DNA from: Alphaproteobacteria bacterium
Lineage (GTDB): Bacteria; Pseudomonadota; Alphaproteobacteria; Micavibrionales; Micavibrionaceae
Assembly: GCA_017999645.1 (NCBI GenBank)
Contig: JAGNLJ010000003.1
Coordinates: 1 to 64,000 of the forward strand
Direction: 5' to 3'
DNA: 64,000 nt
Positions within the stretch are counted from its first letter, which is position 1, and each line of letters starts with the position of its first letter. Made by a program: the position numbers and the translations under genes. A model generated the notes under the pieces. The model made no database searches, was not told where the DNA came from, and worked only from the letters and a program-made list of their open reading frames with translations. Below, one piece after another: positions 60,090-64,000 of this stretch.

Positions 60090-60971
60090 TTATTCAGCAG
60101 CCGCTTTGCTGGCAAAAAGTTCGCCATCATTGTCATGGCTGCTGCTGTCTTTTCTCGGCTTGCTGCTGCCGGCATCACGGCCACCCTTGGCCTTTTTGCT
60201 GTCATGCGCTGCGCCGATCGGCGACAGGCGGCCATCGATGGTCGCACCTGCTTCGACTTCCAGTTCCTTGTAAGCGATGGAGCCTGTAATGGCGCCGCCG
60301 GTGCGGATGGTCAAGCGGCCCTTCACCTGGATGTCGCCTTCGAAACGGCCGGCAATGGTCGCTTCGTCGATTTCAACGGTGCCGTAGAACACGCCGCTCT
60401 CGGCAATGTCCAGAACGCTCGCGCCTTTCAGCGTGGCTTCAACCGTACCTTCAACGATCAGATGATCGCAGGACTCAATTTCGCCCGACATCGTGATGCC
60501 GCGGCCGATAATCAGGCGGCGGTCCGTCGACGTCATCGCGCCTGCAGCGGCTGCGTGCGGGTTGTAACCTGGGTATGATCCCGGAAAGTTACCGGCAGTG
60601 CGCACAGGGGGCTGGCCGGGACGCTGGTAAGCGCCGCTGCCCGGAATCTCAAGAGCGCGGGGCGCGTTGTCTTGTGCTGCTGGTTCGGGTTTTTTTGGTT
60701 GGTCGATCATGGTAGGTGCTTCCTCTTTCTTGGGTGTGTTCTCTTTTACTTGTGTGGCGGCAGGTGCATTCGTAACAGCCTGCACGAGTTTGTCCTGCTC
60801 GGGCTGTTGTGCTGCCGGTGCCGGACGTTTTTCTTCCTGACGCAATTCCTGTTTGGGTTGCTGCTGAGGCAATTGCTGCGGCAGCGGGCGGGCTTGTGCT
60901 TGCGGCGTCGGAGTCTGGGGTGCCTGGTTATACGGCCCCTGCGCCGGCTCCGGTTTTACGCGGTGAAACAT
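60090..60971 (-). CDS. Bactofilin (polymer-forming cytoskeletal protein)
   Basis: A 293-aa protein with a long Gln/Pro-rich disordered N-terminus (to about 150: repeated QAPQTPTPQAQARPLPQ-like sequence) and a bactofilin beta-helix near 155-250: TSTDRRLIIGRGITMSGEIE, CDHLIVEGTVEATLKG, GVFYGTVEIDEATIAGRFEG and KGRLTIRTGGAITGSIAYKE. The last part is a Lys/Ser tail. Bactofilins polymerise without nucleotide and shape the cell envelope, stalks or polar structures. No peptidase partner gene is adjacent. Confidence 0.92.
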   Translation of the reverse strand: MFHRVKPEPAQGPYNQAPQTPTPQAQARPLPQQLPQQQPKQELRQEEKRPAPAAQQPEQDKLVQAVTNAPAATQVKENTPKKEEAPTMIDQPKKPEPAAQDNAPRALEIPGSGAYQRPGQPPVRTAGNFPGSYPGYNPHAAAAGAMTSTDRRLIIGRGITMSGEIESCDHLIVEGTVEATLKGASVLDIAESGVFYGTVEIDEATIAGRFEGDIQVKGRLTIRTGGAITGSIAYKELEVEAGATIDGRLSPIGAAHDSKKAKGGRDAGSSKPRKDSSSHDNDGELFASKAAAE

Positions 60972-61130
60972 TGTGCTCGCCTTTCTCGGTCTATGTTTTA
61001 CAAAAAAATTTAACCCTGTTTAGCAGGGTCGTTTTTGATTTAACAAAGTTTCGAAATTAACCGGAAAGACCATACCATTGGCCCTTTTAAACCGCAACAA
61101 TTAATAAATCCTGCCATTTCAGGGGCTTTA

Positions 61131-61159
61131 TTGACAAACCCCTTGTTTTTTCATAACTT
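61131..61159 (+). promoter_or_regulatory. Promoter of the small protein gene at 61194
   Basis: Perfect TTGACA (61131-61136), 17-bp spacer, TAACTT (61154-61159). Leader of about 28 nt with CTGGAG before ATG 61194. The rest of the 222-bp gap (60972-61130) shows nothing else. Confidence 0.6.
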
Positions 61160-61193
61160 TATCCGCATCGGAAAATCACTGGAGTACAAAATC

Positions 61194-61520
61194 ATGAGCA
61201 AAAAAACCCCCAGCCCGGAAATGTATATGATCGGTCTTGTGCCTGACGCTGATGGCAACTTTGCAGCGCCAAACTTCAGAAAATCGGCACAAGAGCTTGT
61301 CGCATTTATTCAGGGCCGCGGCGAATTTCTCGGTATACTTGATGGTCAGCAACTCAATTACGCCCTGGTCAATATCATCGACCACAGCCTGGTTGAAGGC
61401 CTGCATCAACAAAGCTTCGTTGCGCGTGTTGCCGGCTTAGACAAGGATATAGGTCCCCTACGCAAGGTCAGCTTTCATCCGGTTGACGAAGAAAAAATTG
61501 GCGCCGAACTCACTATTTAA
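61194..61520 (+). CDS. Small hypothetical protein
   Basis: A 108-aa soluble protein of unknown function: MSKKTPSPEMYMIGLVPDAD, AQELVAFIQGRGEFLGILDG and IIDHSLVEGLHQQSFVARVA. Compact alpha/beta in appearance, no signal peptide. It is converging on uvrC with a 4-bp overlap of stop codons. The promoter and ribosome site support expression. Confidence 0.65.
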   Translation: MSKKTPSPEMYMIGLVPDADGNFAAPNFRKSAQELVAFIQGRGEFLGILDGQQLNYALVNIIDHSLVEGLHQQSFVARVAGLDKDIGPLRKVSFHPVDEEKIGAELTI

Positions 61521-63376
61521 TGAAAATGATCATAGATTTTCTGCGCAAACGCGCGTGAAATCCCTTTCACTTTCATGAGGTCGTGAACGCCCGCTTCACC
61601 CACCGCTTTCGCCGATCCGAAATACTCCAGCAGCAATTTCTTACGCCGCGCGCCGATACCCTGGATTTCATCCAGTGCCGAGCGCCCCATATCCATCTTC
61701 CGCCGCGTGCGGTGCGCACCTATTGCAAATCTGTGCGCTTCATCTCGCAGCCGTTGCATGTAATGCAGTACGGGATCGTTCGGCGGCAGCATGAAAGACT
61801 TTTTATCCGTTGTGAAAAACTTCTCCCGCCCCGCATTACGGTCCTCACCTTTTGCAATCGCCACCAGCTTCACCATCTCCACCAGACCGAAATTCGCCAG
61901 CACATCTGCCGCAACATTAAACTGCCCCTGCCCGCCATCGATTAACAACACATCCGGCCAGTTCTCGCCCGCCATTTCCGGGTCTTCCTTCATCGCGCGC
62001 GAAAAACGGCGCATCAAGACTTCCCGCATCATCCCGTAATCGTCCGATGCTTCGGCCTGCTTGATATTGAATTTGCGGTACGCCGATTTCCGCAGCCCTT
62101 CCGGCCCCGCCACGACAAAAGCCCCCACCATGTTCGTCCCTGAAATATGGCTGTTATCGTACACCTCGATCCGGCGCGGCAAACTCTCCAAGCCCAGCAA
62201 ATCTGCGAGTCCTCTTAAAACTTTCTCCTCACCCGCCCGCTCGGCATGATGCCGCTCCAGCGCCGCCTCGGCATTGGTTATCACGAAATTCAGCACGCGC
62301 CTCCGCACCCCGCCCTGCGGTTTTGTGATTTTCACCTTATGCTTCGCACGGCCTGTGAATGCCTCCTCGAGCAACTTCTTCTCCGACAATTCATGACTGA
62401 CAATCACCTCGCGCGGCACCGGCTTGTTCTCGTAAAACTGCGCAAGAAACGCCACCATGATATTGTCTTCCGTCTCCTCGGGGTCATGGCGCGGAAAATA
62501 CGAACGGTTGCCGTAGTTCTGGCCCGAGCGGAAAAAGAAAACCTCGACGCAACTTTTGCCGTGCTTCCGCGTCAGCGCCAGGACATCGACATCGCCCAGC
62601 CCCTCGATATTCACATCCTGCCGCGCCTGTATCGCCGTCAGCGCGCGGATACGGTCGCGGTAATGCCCTGCCGCCTCGTAATCCGTCGCCGCGCTCGCGA
62701 TGTCCATCGCCTTTTTATAGCGCTCCTGCACGGCCCGGCTTTTCCCGTCTAAAAAATCCTGTGCGCCGGAAATCTGCTCTTCATAGGCCTCTTTTGTCAC
62801 ATAGCCCACGCAAGGCGCGGTGCAGCGCTTGATATGATATTGCAGGCAGGGCCGCTTGCGCGCCGAAAAATAACTGTCGCTGCAATTCCGCAGCATAAAA
62901 ATCCGCTGCAGTAATGCGATCGTATGGTTAACATCTGCCGCCCCGGCGAACGGTCCGTAATAAATACCCTTCTGTTTCTTCGCGCCCCGGTGCTTGCGGA
63001 TGGTCGGAAAATCATGATCCGAACTCAGGAAAATATAGGGAAACGATTTATCATCGCGCAGCAACACGTTATAGCGCGGCTTCAATTTCTTGATCAGGTT
63101 GGATTCCAGCAGCAGCGCCTCGGCCTCCGTATGCGTCTGCACGAATTCCATCGCCTCCGTCAGCGCAATCATGCGCTGGATGCGGATCGGCTGCTTGTCG
63201 GGCCGCGTATAAGAGATCACGCGTTTCTTCAGTGAACGCGCCTTGCCGACATACAGCACCTCGGCTTTAGGACCGATCATGCGGTAAACGCCCGGCCTGT
63301 CGTCTAACTTGCGCACATGCTCGAGGATCACGGACGCGCCGCGCTTCAGAATTTCCGTTTCGGGTGCCTCTTCCAT
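61517..63376 (-). CDS. uvrC: Excinuclease ABC subunit C
   Basis: Makes both incisions in nucleotide excision repair. The 619-aa protein has an N-terminal GIY-YIG nuclease domain (GVYRMIGPKAEVLYVGKARS + LKKRV; 3' incision), a Cys patch typical of the family, a UVR motif near 205-240 (binds UvrB), the RNase H-like endonuclease domain (RIEVYDNSHISGTNMVGAFV; 5' incision) and two C-terminal helix-hairpin-helix units (ALDEIQGIGARRKKLLLEYF). Same nuclease superfamily as the two small repeat-linked proteins, but with full architecture. Confidence 0.97.
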   Translation of the reverse strand: MEEAPETEILKRGASVILEHVRKLDDRPGVYRMIGPKAEVLYVGKARSLKKRVISYTRPDKQPIRIQRMIALTEAMEFVQTHTEAEALLLESNLIKKLKPRYNVLLRDDKSFPYIFLSSDHDFPTIRKHRGAKKQKGIYYGPFAGAADVNHTIALLQRIFMLRNCSDSYFSARKRPCLQYHIKRCTAPCVGYVTKEAYEEQISGAQDFLDGKSRAVQERYKKAMDIASAATDYEAAGHYRDRIRALTAIQARQDVNIEGLGDVDVLALTRKHGKSCVEVFFFRSGQNYGNRSYFPRHDPEETEDNIMVAFLAQFYENKPVPREVIVSHELSEKKLLEEAFTGRAKHKVKITKPQGGVRRRVLNFVITNAEAALERHHAERAGEEKVLRGLADLLGLESLPRRIEVYDNSHISGTNMVGAFVVAGPEGLRKSAYRKFNIKQAEASDDYGMMREVLMRRFSRAMKEDPEMAGENWPDVLLIDGGQGQFNVAADVLANFGLVEMVKLVAIAKGEDRNAGREKFFTTDKKSFMLPPNDPVLHYMQRLRDEAHRFAIGAHRTRRKMDMGRSALDEIQGIGARRKKLLLEYFGSAKAVGEAGVHDLMKVKGISRAFAQKIYDHFH

Positions 63377-63426
63377 TCCATAAATTTAGGACGCCCCATC
63401 CCTTTTAACAATCCGTCAATTATCTC

Positions 63427-63457
63427 TTGACAAAACTTGCAAGATATCAACTATTAA
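63427..63457 (+). promoter_or_regulatory. Weak candidate promoter of the pentapeptide-repeat gene
   Basis: Perfect TTGACA (63427-63432) but a 19-bp spacer to TATTAA (63452-63457). The 204-bp gap 63377-63580 is AT-rich; AAGGGGAT before ATG 63581 is a good ribosome site. Confidence 0.35.
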
Positions 63458-63580
63458 ATTCAATCGCGCAATTATCGTACTTAAGCACGGAGAACATGAT
63501 TGCATTTAAACAAACCAAAACAATATTGAGCAATAAAGTTTCAATATATCAATAATCAAAGTGATAAGGGGATACTAAAA

Positions 63581-64000
63581 ATGAAAATACATGCAATCCA
63601 TTCCGCCACCACCGGTGCCATGCTGTTCGAAGGTAGATACGGTTCCTTCACCGAATGCGTCGAACAGGCCGTGCAACTACGCGTCCTTCTGAACGGTGCC
63701 GACCTCCGGAACCGGAATCTTTCCAATGCCTGTCTCGATGACGGGCTTTTCGCGGGGGCTGATTTTTCAGGCTCCAACCTGACCGGTGCCAATTTATCCG
63801 AAACCTCGATGCCCGGCGCATCATTCGAAAATGCCGACCTTTACAACACATGCTTTGCTTATGCCGATCTGCGGGGATGCCGTTTCAATAATGCAAATTT
63901 CGGCGCTACCAACATCACCCGCGCGGATATCAGCCAGGCGCATTTCGCCGCGCTTTCCTGCTTCTCGCTCGATTTTATCCATACAGCCGCCATGAAAAAT
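63581..64000 (+). CDS. Pentapeptide-repeat protein (3' end beyond the window)
   Basis: At least 140 residues are visible. The body has right-handed quadrilateral beta-helix repeats of the form A(D/N)LXX: GADLRNRNLSNACLDDGLFA, GADFSGSNLTGANLSETSMP, NADLYNTCFAYADLRGCRFN and NANFGATNITRADIS. No signal peptide is seen at the start (MKIHAIHSATTGAMLFEGRY). Such proteins can mimic DNA or act as targeting scaffolds; this one cannot be assigned. Truncated by the window edge, so its full length is not known. Confidence 0.85.
   Translation, partial: MKIHAIHSATTGAMLFEGRYGSFTECVEQAVQLRVLLNGADLRNRNLSNACLDDGLFAGADFSGSNLTGANLSETSMPGASFENADLYNTCFAYADLRGCRFNNANFGATNITRADISQAHFAALSCFSLDFIHTAAMKN

Overview
The window reads as a chromosomal segment of an alphaproteobacterium with a moderately high GC content. 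The evidence is gene content: ALA synthase (Shemin pathway hemA), a rickettsial-type 17 kDa surface antigen, PPDK, HrcA, a stand-alone piece resembling the C-terminus of the alphaproteobacterial SUV3-like helicase, and a GIY-YIG/repeat landscape known from Rickettsiales-like and Micavibrio-like genomes. The exact order is not provable from the sequence. No rRNA, tRNA, CRISPR array, classical insertion sequence or prophage was seen. Coding density is very high and no gene-free stretch exceeds 300 bp.

Layout. 1-6.8 kb: end of a class A penicillin-binding protein, rnhA, a P-loop ATPase, ispH, a lipoprotein, gmhA, a SixA-like phosphatase, xseB-ispA. 6.8-8.6 kb: an AT-richer island of unknown genes splitting the usual xseB-ispA-dxs cluster. 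8.7-12.5 kb: dxs, a small GIY-YIG nuclease inside repeats, two small unknown genes, a HAD hydrolase. 12.5-17.3 kb (minus): sppA, aroC, thioesterase, fabI, with a frameshifted membrane-protein gene on the other strand. 17.4-25.5 kb: unknown protein, 17 kDa antigen, pdxH, second GIY-YIG nuclease inside a second repeat family, htpG, Cys-rich exoprotein, ThDP enzyme. 25.6-34.5 kb: CheY-like regulator with partner and a YjfB-like miniprotein, hemA with a TetR-like regulator, PfkB kinase, macro domain, peptide-binding protein, GT9, ygfZ. 34.5-39.9 kb: ppdK, GNAT, long-chain polyprenyl synthase, response regulator. 39.9-42.6 kb: a five-gene copper-type efflux operon with a CsoR-like repressor and a likely operator inside a consensus promoter. 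42.6-49 kb: membrane and Rap1a/Tai-like proteins, helicase-tail homologue, hemW-rdgB-rph. 49-57.3 kb: heat-shock locus hrcA, grpE, dnaK, short J-protein, dnaJ, then dapB. 57.4-64 kb: AraC-Ogt fusion, asparaginase domain, nth, bactofilin, uvrC, start of a pentapeptide-repeat protein.

The most interesting signal is the repeat system. Palindromic elements (families opening CGTCATTGCGAGG, CGTCATCCCGAGCG, CGTCATYCCC and CGCAAYCCCGGC) are scattered through the window. Two different families each flank a small GIY-YIG nuclease gene as inverted repeats and run into its coding ends, which resembles the REP/RAYT arrangement but with a nuclease of another fold. Related hairpins have also been absorbed in frame into ispH, dxs, ygfZ and the tail of a HAD hydrolase, much like Rickettsia palindromic elements. 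Other points of note are a copper operon with sensor residues and operator both visible, an A_AAA_AAA frameshift site ending in a stop codon, and a recurring promoter design with the -10 box 6-8 nt before the ATG, which implies leaderless mRNAs.
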